The notes below the pieces were generated by a model that ran no database searches, had not been told where the DNA came from, and saw only the letters and a program-made list of their open reading frames with translations. A program made the translations under genes and the position numbers. 9,114 nt of DNA. It comes from an uncultured Bacteroides sp. (GTDB taxonomy: Bacteria; Bacteroidota; Bacteroidia; Bacteroidales; Bacteroidaceae). Positions 1-7,882 of this stretch are shown piece by piece; position 1 is the first letter of the stretch; every line of letters starts with the position of its first letter. The DNA lies in contig CAKUYM010000164.1 in assembly GCA_934716785.1 (NCBI GenBank), forward strand, positions 1 through 9,114, given 5' to 3'.

Positions 1-446
1 AACATCTGACCTAACGTACAGAAACTTCATATAAGGCATTTGACCATGGATGAGATTGCAGAACAAATCAAAGTCCCATAGCTAATTCGGAATGGTTGGT
101 GTAAATGAAGTGGGTATAAAATGGAAAGAATAATCCCTTATCCGAGGAGGTCTCACGGACGCATGGGTGAAGATGAATCATTCGAAGTACCATGACGGAG
201 CAAAACTTGCCGTGAGAAGTCAGCAGAAGTCATAGTACCTAAGGCACGTGTGCCTATGGGGAAGGACTGAATCGGACAGTGCAATAGTAAATGACTGCTA
301 CCCTGCGAATCTTTTGTAATCAGATGTCCGAAAGGAACTCTCTATTCGCACGATAGGACGGAATCCGACAATAGGATAGAAGTGATGTTATTCAAAGGGA
401 TGGCTGAAAACAACTTGCCACACATCGTGAGATGAGAAAGTCCGAA

Positions 447-478
447 ACCGCCGTATGCGGAACCGCACGTACGATGGT
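447..478 (+). ncRNA. Group II intron domain V hairpin
   Basis: This is the catalytic core hairpin of the intron. The lower stem pairs 447-455 with 470-478, with one C-A mismatch. A two-nucleotide CG bulge (468-469) precedes the upper stem TGCG/CGCA, which is closed by a GAAC tetraloop. Aligned to the common GAGCCGTATG form, the catalytic triad position reads CGC rather than the more usual AGC. A CGC triad is known in some introns, for example the Oceanobacillus iheyensis IIC intron, so this does not by itself mean inactivity. Confidence 0.85.
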
Positions 479-501
479 GTGAGAGGCCGGTGAACACGAA
501 A

Positions 502-539
502 GTAGGAGATAACGCCTATGATTAGTGTTTACCTCCTAC
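502..539 (+). ncRNA. Group II intron domain VI hairpin with candidate branch-point A
   Basis: GTAGGAG (502-508) pairs perfectly with CTCCTAC (533-539). Above an internal loop, AACGC (511-515) pairs with GTGTT (525-529). The unpaired A at 531, about eight bases before the end of the stem, is the likely branch-point adenosine for lariat formation. Its position just downstream of domain V and the following TCGAT end fit intron 3' architecture. Confidence 0.75.
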
Positions 540-543
540 TCGA

Positions 544-713
544 TTTTTTTTAACCAAATGAGTGTTTGTCTGTTATTGTTAAGAAAGACAGAAGTCATGT
601 TGGTAGTGGATTCAGGAAAATGGACTCAGGGAGTAATTATAAAATGTACTTTTGAGTGACGTGGTTAGGAGACGTCCCTTTATGTTTTACCATTGATAGG
701 GAAAAAGCTACAA
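544..713. other. Intron 3' flank and PUL downstream spacer, no assigned gene
   Basis: The stretch starts with a run of eight T (544-551) abutting the intron end and finishes at the sulfatase stop codon. On the + strand one frame is open from about 546 to a TGA at 657-659, with an internal ATG at 558 that would give 33 residues (MSVCLLLLRKTEV...). It could be the 3' exon remnant of a gene split by the intron, or chance. I recognise no family. For the - strand sulfatase transcript no convincing intrinsic terminator is visible here; there is only a weak CCCT/AGGG pairing around 675-702. Confidence 0.4.
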
Positions 714-2255
714 TCAGTAGGGCAATGTCACCTTGAACATTGGATTATCCGTATGTTCCTTTCTTATTATGTCAACAAGCTCGCGTACAATCTCGGGATG
801 CTCGGCGGCAATGTCTTTGTCCTCATGCAGGTCAGTTGCGAGATTGTAGAGACGTGGAATGCCTTTGACGACAATCAGTTTCCAGTCACCGCGGCGCACA
901 GCTATCTGGTCGGTTTCATGGAACTCCCAGTATAGGTGTTCATGTCTTTGCTGTTTTGTATTGTCACCGAGCAGTGTCGGAGCTATTGACAGCCCATCGA
1001 AACAGTCACCTGGAAGCGAGCGGTTGGTATAGCGCTTGCGAAAATTTTTCACTCCGGCAATGTCGCAAAATGTCGGCATTAGGTCATAGAAGGCAAATGG
1101 TAAATCACTTACTGTTCCTGCCTTAATGTGTCCCGGCCACCATGCAATAAACGGAATGCGTATTCCTCCCTCGTAGCATTGCCGTTTCAGCCCACGAAGT
1201 TTACCGTCGCGCCCGAAATATTCGGGATCAGCACCGCCTTCTTCATGAGGCCCATTGTCGGAAGTGAAGATTACTATTGTATTTTTGTCAAGCCCCTTTT
1301 CCTTAAGTTTCGCCATTATTTCTCCTACGTAAGCATCAAGTCGCGTTATCATTCCGGCGAACTGAGCGTGGGTGTGTTCCACGGGATTATAGCGTGAGCT
1401 TTCTTGGCCGCCCCACGTTTTGTCAACGAAAAATTTTTTCTTGTAGCTCTCAAGTATGTCATCGTCTGGCTGTGCCAGTTCGGCATGCGGCAGTGTGTAA
1501 GTGAAGAAACCGACAAACGGATGTTGTGTATCCTGCTTGTCTATCCATTCCAAAGCCTTGTCGTGAATAATCCGTGCGGAATATTGCGTACGCTTAAAAT
1601 ATTTGCGCCCGAACATCGGATATTTCATATTGTCTTCCATCACCTCGCGTACTACGGCAGTGTCACCAAGAGCACGCGAGAAACGGTTGAGGAAGTTTGG
1701 ATAATACAGGTGTGCTTGGAACTGGCAGATATAACCGTAGAATTCGTCAACGCCACGCTTGTCGGGTGTTGATGCGGAGCCCTCATAGCCACCAGCCCAC
1801 TTGCCAAAGACGCCGGTACGGTAGCCACGATCCTTGAGTATTTCGGGTAGAATCTTGTGGGCAGGGTCATATGGTTCCTGACCCACAACGGCAAAGTCCA
1901 CGTTGTCGCCATATTTCATAGTGTTGTCATACGACCAGTATTCCTTGTTGCCACGTACATGCGAGTGACCGGAATGTTGACCTGTCATAATCGTTGCACG
2001 CGACGGTGCCGATACCGGTGAGCCGGCATAAGCCTGCGTAAAACGTATTCCTTCCTCTGCCACTCGGTCGATGTTCGGAGTGGATATGAACGGCTGACCA
2101 TAACATGCAAGGTCGCCATAACCCATGTCGTCACAAAGGATAAGCAATATGTTTGGACGCGAGGCGTCTTCTTTCTGCGCCTTTGCAGATTTTGCGGGAA
2201 GTAATACCGGTGCGCATACGAGTCCGGTAGTAGCCAAAATAAGTTTCTTGTTCAT
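714..2255 (-). CDS. Secreted S1-family sulfatase, serine type (SAPSR)
   Basis: This 513-aa enzyme should hydrolyse a sulfate ester on a glycan in the periplasm. The N-terminus (MNKKLILATTGLVCAPVLLP) is a signal peptide with likely cleavage after AKA at residue 26. The alkaline-phosphatase-superfamily core follows: metal ligands D42-D43, signature S82-A-P-S-R86 (Ser to be oxidised to formylglycine by an anaerobic sulfatase-maturating enzyme), K152, H257, D333-N334 in SDNGPHEEGG, and K357 in LRGLKRQCYEGGIR. The C-terminal subdomain (about 440-513) contains RRGDWKL and a LYNLATDLHE segment typical of arylsulfatase-A-like enzymes. Length is normal. One oddity is that the usual GKWH motif reads GKWA (151-154), so the His that normally contacts the formylglycine is Ala. 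The SulfAtlas subfamily and substrate cannot be set from sequence reading alone. The gene lies 143 bp after susD, on the same strand. Confidence 0.93.
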   Translation of the reverse strand: MNKKLILATTGLVCAPVLLPAKSAKAQKEDASRPNILLILCDDMGYGDLACYGQPFISTPNIDRVAEEGIRFTQAYAGSPVSAPSRATIMTGQHSGHSHVRGNKEYWSYDNTMKYGDNVDFAVVGQEPYDPAHKILPEILKDRGYRTGVFGKWAGGYEGSASTPDKRGVDEFYGYICQFQAHLYYPNFLNRFSRALGDTAVVREVMEDNMKYPMFGRKYFKRTQYSARIIHDKALEWIDKQDTQHPFVGFFTYTLPHAELAQPDDDILESYKKKFFVDKTWGGQESSRYNPVEHTHAQFAGMITRLDAYVGEIMAKLKEKGLDKNTIVIFTSDNGPHEEGGADPEYFGRDGKLRGLKRQCYEGGIRIPFIAWWPGHIKAGTVSDLPFAFYDLMPTFCDIAGVKNFRKRYTNRSLPGDCFDGLSIAPTLLGDNTKQQRHEHLYWEFHETDQIAVRRGDWKLIVVKGIPRLYNLATDLHEDKDIAAEHPEIVRELVDIIRKEHTDNPMFKVTLPY

Positions 2256-2275
2256 TGTTGTATATAGGTTGGTTG

Positions 2276-2283
2276 CAAAGTTA
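2276..2283 (-). promoter_or_regulatory. Candidate -7 box for the sulfatase gene (TAACTTTG)
   Basis: On the - strand TAACTTTG matches the Bacteroidetes sigma-70 -7 consensus TAnnTTTG, 20 bp before the sulfatase ATG. A T-rich GTTTT element lies 15-19 bp upstream and could serve as the weaker -33 element. It implies a very short 5' leader and expression of the sulfatase independent of readthrough from susCD. It is a consensus match only. Confidence 0.55.
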
Positions 2284-2340
2284 CAGTATTATTAATTAAA
2301 ACTGCCTGTTTTTGGTTGTTACTTATCATATGGTAGCAGA

Positions 2341-2378
2341 GCGAGGCTATGATACTTTTTATGGTACCATAGCCTCGC
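2341..2378 (-). terminator. Strong hairpin after susD, possible terminator or attenuator
   Basis: GCGAGGCTATG (2341-2351) and CATAGCCTCGC (2368-2378) form an 11-bp perfect stem, extended by TAC/GTA across one mismatch, with a loop of about 8 nt. It starts 20 nt past the susD stop codon and precedes the sulfatase -7 box. Neither strand has a clean U tract after the stem, so it may be a weak terminator, or a 3'-end stabilising or processing hairpin that sets susCD levels above the sulfatase. Confidence 0.55.
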
Positions 2379-2398
2379 AAATATGTTTATATTAAATT

Positions 2399-4498
2399 TC
2401 ATTTAGCCCCACCACTGTCGCTGAGTCCAAATAATTCGTTATAACCGGGGTTCTGAGTGAGTTGCGGGTTGAGTACGATCTGGTTTGTCGGCACCATCAT
2501 CAGATAGTAAGTGTCAATCCAACCGCCATCGGTCAACGGACTCGGATAAGTATATATCCATCCCGAGCCTACAGAATTCTGTTCGCCCGTGGCCTTGCCC
2601 GTGCGTTGTATCTCATCGTAGTCAACGAAGCTGCCAGAGTATGCGCTGTTCTTTGTCCCGTAAGGATTATCCTGAGCCTTTATCCACATTCCGCACGGTT
2701 GGCGGTTCACGTAGTAGGCAGCCTTCGCCCAGCGACGTACATCATAGAATGCGAATCCCTCACCGAACAGCTCAATCTGCCGCTCGCGGCGGATTTCCCA
2801 CAATACGGGGTCAACCTCGTAGTTACCGAACTTTCCACCATTGCCAGTCCACCAGGGAGCATTGCCTTTGTCGCGGTTAGGATCGAAGTCGGATGTTATA
2901 TCTGCCACGGTCATATGGGCCACACCTGAACGGTCGCGCAGCTTGTTGATGGTTTTGTCTGCCACGCCTTGGTCGAAGCGTCCGAGCTCCCATGCGGACT
3001 CGGCATAGTTGAGCAGCACTTCCTCAATCTTGAAGATAGGTTTATCGGCCGTGCAGTATGCGCTCGATCCAGTGGAGAATTCCCACATGTCATAGTGTTT
3101 CCATGTGTAGTAGCCAGTGCGGCAACGCATATATGCCGTCGTTGAATTGTCGGTCAGGTTAGGACTGTTCTTAGTGAGAGCCGCACCCCAGTTCTGCCCC
3201 GGTACTTTCTTCATGCCAGTTCCACCGAACGAACCACCACGCAAACACTGTGTGTTAGCACCAAGATAGTCCATATACGTACGGTATTTGGCAGCTTCTT
3301 CGGCTGTCACGGTATGACCTTCAACAACATCGCCTTCGCCCAAGTATTTCCATGTCTTGAACGAGTTCACGCCATCGGCTGTACCGTCATTGGCTGCAAC
3401 AACATAAGGTGGCTGTATGTTCTGGTACAGACGTGGGTCGCGATTGTCAAACGTATCCCACATGTCCTTACCCTTGCCGCCCTTATATCCGGAGTTGGGA
3501 TTGGCAATTGGCAGGCCGTTCTTCATAAGGAACATGTCAACGCTGTACTGTGGCACGTCTTCGAAGTGGGCTGCGATGTGCTCATAGTCGTTGAAGCGGT
3601 GCATCAGGATACCGTCGTAATACTGCTTGAAGAATATCACACCTGGAACATTGGTGAGATCTTCCGTTGTCCACATTTCGCCATATCCGGCTGCCGGATA
3701 GCTCTCGGTACCATTGTATAATGTTGAATACTGATTCATCAAGTCTTGCGACACTTCAAGACACTTAGACAAATATTGTTCGCAAGGCTCGTCAAGTCCG
3801 TGATATTTAGCCCATGTTCCCTCGCGTAAAAGGAAGCGTGAGAGTGCTGCTTTCACGGCATTGGCTGTGATAGTATTGTCACCGTCCTCGAAATTGCCGA
3901 TATTTTGGGCGGCATACTCCAAACACTCGATAATGTGCTGTGCCACTTCAGCGCGCGGAGTACGCGGACCATAGGTCTCCTCGCTCCCTTCATTGATAAC
4001 CTTGTCTACCCAAGGTACGTCGCCGAAACGATCTATTAGTTCCATATACCACCATGCCTTGAAAAAATAGCCCACAGAACGCCAATGAGCGGCTTCCGTT
4101 TCATTAAGCACGCCATCGTCGAGATGGCTGAGCATGATGTTGATACGGCGGATTATGGAGAAGTCCCATCCACCGCCCGATGTTGTCTGTGTGATTGATT
4201 GATAGGCATAGGGGTTGCGGCTGTTATCGCGGCTTGTCACGAGTCCGCCATACCAGTCACCGTAGAATGTCGAGCTCACCACTTGTCCATTAAGGTTGGT
4301 GCGTATCGTCGTGTTGGTGAACAGGTCGTAGCACGGATACATGAAAGCCTTGAAGTTGTTGTATTCCAGGAAGGCATTGGCCTCGGTAAGATCCGTCTTC
4401 GGGATTTTCTCAAGAAAATCGTCGTTGCAACTCGTCAGTGAGAGCGATGTAGCGGCAAGTGCGGCCGCGGCGAATATCTTTATGTCCATTGTATTCAT
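2399..4498 (-). CDS. susD-like: SusD/RagB-family glycan-binding surface lipoprotein
   Basis: This surface lipoprotein forms the lid over its SusC partner and captures the glycan for import. The 699-aa product has a lipoprotein signal with lipobox LTSC and acylated C24, followed by NDDFLEKIPKTDL, typical of mature SusD N-termini. The N-terminal SusD-like region with helical repeat features spans roughly 25-260. The C-terminal RagB/SusD domain contains IRRERQIELFGEGFAFYDVR (569-588) and ends with PTNQIVLNPQLTQNPGY (670-686). The protein is longer than many SusDs (about 500-600 aa), with loop-rich material between about 310 and 450. The first ATG is used here; an in-frame ATG at codon 4 (4489) would also give a complete signal peptide. 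It lies 16 bp after susC, so the two are co-transcribed. The glycan cannot be read from sequence, but the neighbouring sulfatase suggests a sulfated one. Confidence 0.95.
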   Translation of the reverse strand: MNTMDIKIFAAAALAATSLSLTSCNDDFLEKIPKTDLTEANAFLEYNNFKAFMYPCYDLFTNTTIRTNLNGQVVSSTFYGDWYGGLVTSRDNSRNPYAYQSITQTTSGGGWDFSIIRRINIMLSHLDDGVLNETEAAHWRSVGYFFKAWWYMELIDRFGDVPWVDKVINEGSEETYGPRTPRAEVAQHIIECLEYAAQNIGNFEDGDNTITANAVKAALSRFLLREGTWAKYHGLDEPCEQYLSKCLEVSQDLMNQYSTLYNGTESYPAAGYGEMWTTEDLTNVPGVIFFKQYYDGILMHRFNDYEHIAAHFEDVPQYSVDMFLMKNGLPIANPNSGYKGGKGKDMWDTFDNRDPRLYQNIQPPYVVAANDGTADGVNSFKTWKYLGEGDVVEGHTVTAEEAAKYRTYMDYLGANTQCLRGGSFGGTGMKKVPGQNWGAALTKNSPNLTDNSTTAYMRCRTGYYTWKHYDMWEFSTGSSAYCTADKPIFKIEEVLLNYAESAWELGRFDQGVADKTINKLRDRSGVAHMTVADITSDFDPNRDKGNAPWWTGNGGKFGNYEVDPVLWEIRRERQIELFGEGFAFYDVRRWAKAAYYVNRQPCGMWIKAQDNPYGTKNSAYSGSFVDYDEIQRTGKATGEQNSVGSGWIYTYPSPLTDGGWIDTYYLMMVPTNQIVLNPQLTQNPGYNELFGLSDSGGAK

Positions 4499-4514
4499 TA
4501 TTTAAAGTATGTTT

Positions 4515-7500
4515 TTAGAATGTGATGTTTGCACCGATGGAAATTGTACGGTAATAGGGATAGTCCCACACGATCGCGTTATTGGTGTTACCTTCTGGGT
4601 CGTATCCCTTCGGCAGATTAGATATTGTGCCGAGATTCTCAACGCTTACGTATATGCGGGCCGATTCCATGAGTACATGTTTCACCCAGTGTCGCGGCAA
4701 TGTGTAGCTGAGTGTAATGTTCTTCACTCGTAGATAGGCGGCGTTCTGTAAATACTTGTCACTCACGCGGGTGTTCGAACCTACGTTGTTGCCTTGGTCG
4801 TAGATACGGAACAGCTTGGCATTGGGATTCTTTGCCACCATGTAGTCGGAATTCTCTGGGTCGTAGCTCTTGGCTGTCCAATAGTCTGTTTGATTGGAGA
4901 ACAATGGTTGGAACACAGCATCGGCAGAACCTGAACCGGCAAACGGGAAGATTGACGAACCCGAGAGCCAGTAGTCACGTTTGCCTACGCCCTGCAGACG
5001 CACATCGAGACTGAACCCCTTGTAGGTTGCTCCGATGTTGGCTCCAAACTGGAAGCGTGCGCGGTTGTTGCCGATAATCTTACGGTCGCCAGGATCGCTC
5101 ACGGTACCTGCACCACTGCTGATTACGCCATCGCCGTCGAAATCCTTGAACTTCTCGTCGCCCGGCTGAACCTTTACGCCTTGGATTGATGTTACACCTT
5201 CCTTCAGTGTCCATACGTCGCGCTTTGCATCGTCGAGCACGAAGTCATCGATAGTGTAATATCCGTCAGACACATAGCCCCATATTTCACCGAGCTTCTG
5301 GCCAACATAGTAGTCGCTGAGAAGTCCTGACTCATTGTTATATTTCTTAATTTTGGCTGTGTTGTCGTAGATATTGAAGCCGATGTTGTAGGCAAAGTCA
5401 CCGATGTGGTCGCGCCATGTGAGGTTGAGTTCCCAACCGTTCGAGGTAAGGTCGGCCACGTTTTGAAGTGGAGCCGATGCGCCTACGACAGTCGGAATCT
5501 CTATGCCGGCGGCAAGCATACCGTTGGTGCGGCGGCGGTAAAGCTCGAATGTTAGTTGCAGACGGTTCTTGAAAGCTGTGAAGTCAGCACCGAGATTGAT
5601 CGTCTTCACTGTCTCCCATGTAAAGCTACTGCTGACAAGACCCGGTGATGAGATGACATTCACCTTGTCATTCTTGTCGAGCCATACGGTGCTCGGACCT
5701 ACCGACATTGTGGGCAGAAATTGGTAGGGATTGATATTCTGGTTGCCGATGGAACCATAGCTTGCACGGAGTTTGAGGTCATCGAGCCACGTGCGCGACC
5801 AATCCATGAACTTCTCCTGACCAAGACGCCAACCGATAGACACCGACGGGAAGAAACCAAAGCGGTCATTTTTCGGAAACTTTGATGAACCGTCGTAACG
5901 TCCGTTGAGTTCGAGAAGGTAGCGATCCATGAAGGCATAGTTCAGCCGTGCGAAGCCACTCCGGATAGAATATTCGGAATAGCCGTCGGTGATTGTCTTG
6001 TCGCCAGTTCCTCCTGCGAACGATGGCACGGAAGGTGTGGTCTGTCCTTTCACCTGTCCGTAGAAGCTCTTGTAATAATAACTTTCTTGGTTGAAGCCTG
6101 CCATTGCTTTGAACGAATGCTCACCCCAATGGTGCTCATAATTGGAGAATATGTTGAGGGCGTTGTAGCGCTTCTGCGTGTCCTGCATCTGGTAGTAGTC
6201 CTGTCCCTGCTCCACTGACCATTTGGCGGCAAGCTGCGTGTCGGCAAAGCGGAAGCGGTCAGAGTAGAAGTGCAAGTCGACATCCTTCTTATCAAAGGTG
6301 TATTCGGCTGTAATCGTCCAGTCTTTAAGAGGCTTTAAAATAGAGCGTGTGGAGACACGGGTCACAGCCGTGTTTTCATACGAAACAGGAGCGAGACGCA
6401 GCATGTTGCCCGGAGTCTGTGACGGCAGATCCTCGTCAATGCCGAGTATCGAACCTGGAATATCGCCTTCGGGATAATAGCTCACGAGGCGTGTCGTGTA
6501 AAATCCCATCATGTTGCCAACAGCCTGCGGTCTTTTCTTGTCCGCATCGGTGTAAAGCAAGCTCGCTTCCTGCGTGAACCACTTGTTGACATCAGCCGAT
6601 ACGAATGCCGATATATTCTTGCGCGTGTATGTATCCTTGTTGGTATCGAGCGGTCCATTCTCATGGCTGTAGCCAGCCGACATGCGGAAGCGTATGCGGT
6701 CATTGCCACCTGACACAGACACATTGTGGTTGTTCATTGCACCGGTGGTGAGGATATTCTTATACATGTTTTTCTCACTTAGCCAGTACACGCGGCCGTC
6801 AGAGTCCTTAAGAATACCGTCACCGACAGTACTCAGAGAACTTGGATTCTGCTTGTACTGCTGCAGATAATCGCGCCATTTCTCTACGTCACCGTTACCG
6901 GCCCAATAAGAGTTAGTATAGCCTGCCTCCATATATGCATCGAGATATTCTGTGAGCGATGATTGCTCAAGCACGTTGAGTGAACGTTCCCAACCCATGT
7001 TAAAATTATAGTTGAGGTTTATTTTCGACTTATCTTTCGGACGCTTTGTGGTAACGAGAATCACGCCACCGGCTGCACGTGCTCCGTAGATAGCTGACGA
7101 TGCGGCATCTTTCAATACGGACACGCTTTCAATGTCGTCAGGGTTCAGAAGGCTGATATCTCCTTCCACGTTATCTATCAGCACGAGCGGTGATCCACCA
7201 TTGATTGATAGCGTACCGCGAATGTTGAATGACTTTGATTGACCAGGACCTGTGCCGCCGCCGATTGTTAAGCCGGGCATCGCCCCCTGCAATGCCGCGG
7301 CGGCATTGGTGACTGGGCGATCACCGAGTACGTCGGCCATCTTCACTTGTGACACCGACCCCGTGAGGTTCTCTTTCTTCTGTGTACCGAAACCTACGAC
7401 GACCACTTCATCAAGAGTCTTATTGTCTTCGGTGAGTTCTACTTTTATTGGAGAACCATTCCATATAATTTCCTTTGGCATGAACCCTATGAATGAAATT

Positions 7501-7769
7501 ACGAGACGGCTGCCTTTTTTTACGCCACTAAGGTTAAAGTTGCCGTCAATTCCTGTCACGGTGCCATTAGTAGTTCCCTTCACTACGATAGAAGCTCCCA
7601 TGAGCGGTTCACCACTTGTGTCAACCACGACACCCTTGCATAAGGATGGTTGTTGTTGCATTGTCAAGCCATTTGAGGAAGCATCGGCTCCCGACATACT
7701 TGCACTTGCTGGATAGGCAATAAGCGACATCATGAGCAATGCAACTTGAATTGTCTTGTTTTTCTTCAT
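4515..7769 (-). CDS. susC-like: SusC/RagA-family TonB-dependent outer-membrane transporter
   Basis: This 1084-aa beta-barrel imports oligosaccharides using TonB energy and works under the SusD lid. Domain order: signal peptide (1 to about 24, MKKNKTIQVALLMMSLIAYP then ASAS), carboxypeptidase-D-regulatory-like domain (about 45-113, GVVVDTSGEPLMGASIVVKG), a DEVVVVGFGTQKK segment (120-132) leading into the plug (about 130-242, with VLIDNVEGD and SAIYGARAAGGVILVTTKR), then the barrel. Family landmarks include RYDGSSKF (624-631), SYGSIGNQNINPYQF (670-684), a DFDGDG acidic motif (876-881), YLRVKNITLSYTLP (1012-1025) and a terminal phenylalanine in ANITF suited to BAM insertion. There is no N-terminal STN domain, so there is no sign of transenvelope sigma/anti-sigma signalling through this protein. 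The frame is intact and normal in length. Confidence 0.97.
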   Translation of the reverse strand: MKKNKTIQVALLMMSLIAYPASASMSGADASSNGLTMQQQPSLCKGVVVDTSGEPLMGASIVVKGTTNGTVTGIDGNFNLSGVKKGSRLVISFIGFMPKEIIWNGSPIKVELTEDNKTLDEVVVVGFGTQKKENLTGSVSQVKMADVLGDRPVTNAAAALQGAMPGLTIGGGTGPGQSKSFNIRGTLSINGGSPLVLIDNVEGDISLLNPDDIESVSVLKDAASSAIYGARAAGGVILVTTKRPKDKSKINLNYNFNMGWERSLNVLEQSSLTEYLDAYMEAGYTNSYWAGNGDVEKWRDYLQQYKQNPSSLSTVGDGILKDSDGRVYWLSEKNMYKNILTTGAMNNHNVSVSGGNDRIRFRMSAGYSHENGPLDTNKDTYTRKNISAFVSADVNKWFTQEASLLYTDADKKRPQAVGNMMGFYTTRLVSYYPEGDIPGSILGIDEDLPSQTPGNMLRLAPVSYENTAVTRVSTRSILKPLKDWTITAEYTFDKKDVDLHFYSDRFRFADTQLAAKWSVEQGQDYYQMQDTQKRYNALNIFSNYEHHWGEHSFKAMAGFNQESYYYKSFYGQVKGQTTPSVPSFAGGTGDKTITDGYSEYSIRSGFARLNYAFMDRYLLELNGRYDGSSKFPKNDRFGFFPSVSIGWRLGQEKFMDWSRTWLDDLKLRASYGSIGNQNINPYQFLPTMSVGPSTVWLDKNDKVNVISSPGLVSSSFTWETVKTINLGADFTAFKNRLQLTFELYRRRTNGMLAAGIEIPTVVGASAPLQNVADLTSNGWELNLTWRDHIGDFAYNIGFNIYDNTAKIKKYNNESGLLSDYYVGQKLGEIWGYVSDGYYTIDDFVLDDAKRDVWTLKEGVTSIQGVKVQPGDEKFKDFDGDGVISSGAGTVSDPGDRKIIGNNRARFQFGANIGATYKGFSLDVRLQGVGKRDYWLSGSSIFPFAGSGSADAVFQPLFSNQTDYWTAKSYDPENSDYMVAKNPNAKLFRIYDQGNNVGSNTRVSDKYLQNAAYLRVKNITLSYTLPRHWVKHVLMESARIYVSVENLGTISNLPKGYDPEGNTNNAIVWDYPYYRTISIGANITF

Positions 7770-7882
7770 ATAGACAAACTTTTTGTAAATGAGGTTAAAC
7801 TTTTAGGTTATCTTTGCTTATAAACAATAATATCCATGCATCTTTTGCGTTCACAGAACATATAATTGATATAAGCATAATG
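7770..7882 (-). promoter_or_regulatory. susC 5' leader with inverted repeat
   Basis: This is the presumed untranslated leader of the susC mRNA. TGCTTATA (7815-7822) and TATAAGCA (7870-7877) are perfect 8-bp inverted repeats separated by 47 nt, so the leader could fold on itself. It also holds an ATGCAT palindrome (7836-7841) and a small GCATAATGC palindrome (7874-7882) near the predicted start site. No known riboswitch fold is recognised. The region next to the ATG is A/T-rich with no strong Shine-Dalgarno sequence, usual for this phylum. Confidence 0.35.

Larger units (their letters stand above)
1..543 (+). mobile_element. Group II intron, 3' part (5' end outside window), no RT frame seen
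   Basis: This is a self-splicing retroelement RNA, recognised by its 3' end. A domain V hairpin (447-478) is followed by a domain VI hairpin (502-539) and a 3' end of the CTACTCGAT type. Upstream are RNA-like inverted repeats: TCTCACGG (151-158) pairs with CCGTGAGA (210-217), CATGG (162-166) pairs with CCATG (190-194), and AGGCAC/GTGCCT (242-255) forms a tight hairpin. These look like parts of domains I-IV. In ORF-bearing introns the reverse transcriptase/maturase lies in domain IV. Here only about 190 nt separate the 242-255 hairpin from domain V, and no long open frame exists in 1-540 on either strand. The intron therefore looks ORF-less or internally deleted and would need a maturase in trans. 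The 5' boundary (GUGYG) was not found with confidence. The exact 3' boundary is uncertain by 1-2 nt because it runs into a T tract. Confidence 0.8.

Noticed and set aside
242..255. AGGCAC/GTGCCT palindrome as a DNA operator or terminator
   Set aside because: It lies within the intron RNA and is better explained as a structural hairpin of the domain III/IV region; no T tract follows.
693..935. Open + frame of 80 codons overlapping the sulfatase 3' end
   Set aside because: It is antisense to the conserved sulfatase C-terminus and lacks any family signature.
2462..2929. Open + frame of 155 codons inside susD
   Set aside because: It is antisense to a conserved SusD C-terminal domain and shows no family features; it is a shadow frame of the real gene.
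7252..7716. Open + frame of 154 codons opposite the susC N-terminus
   Set aside because: It mirrors the carboxypeptidase-regulatory and plug region of SusC, has low-complexity Pro/Thr/Ser content, and shows no start context.
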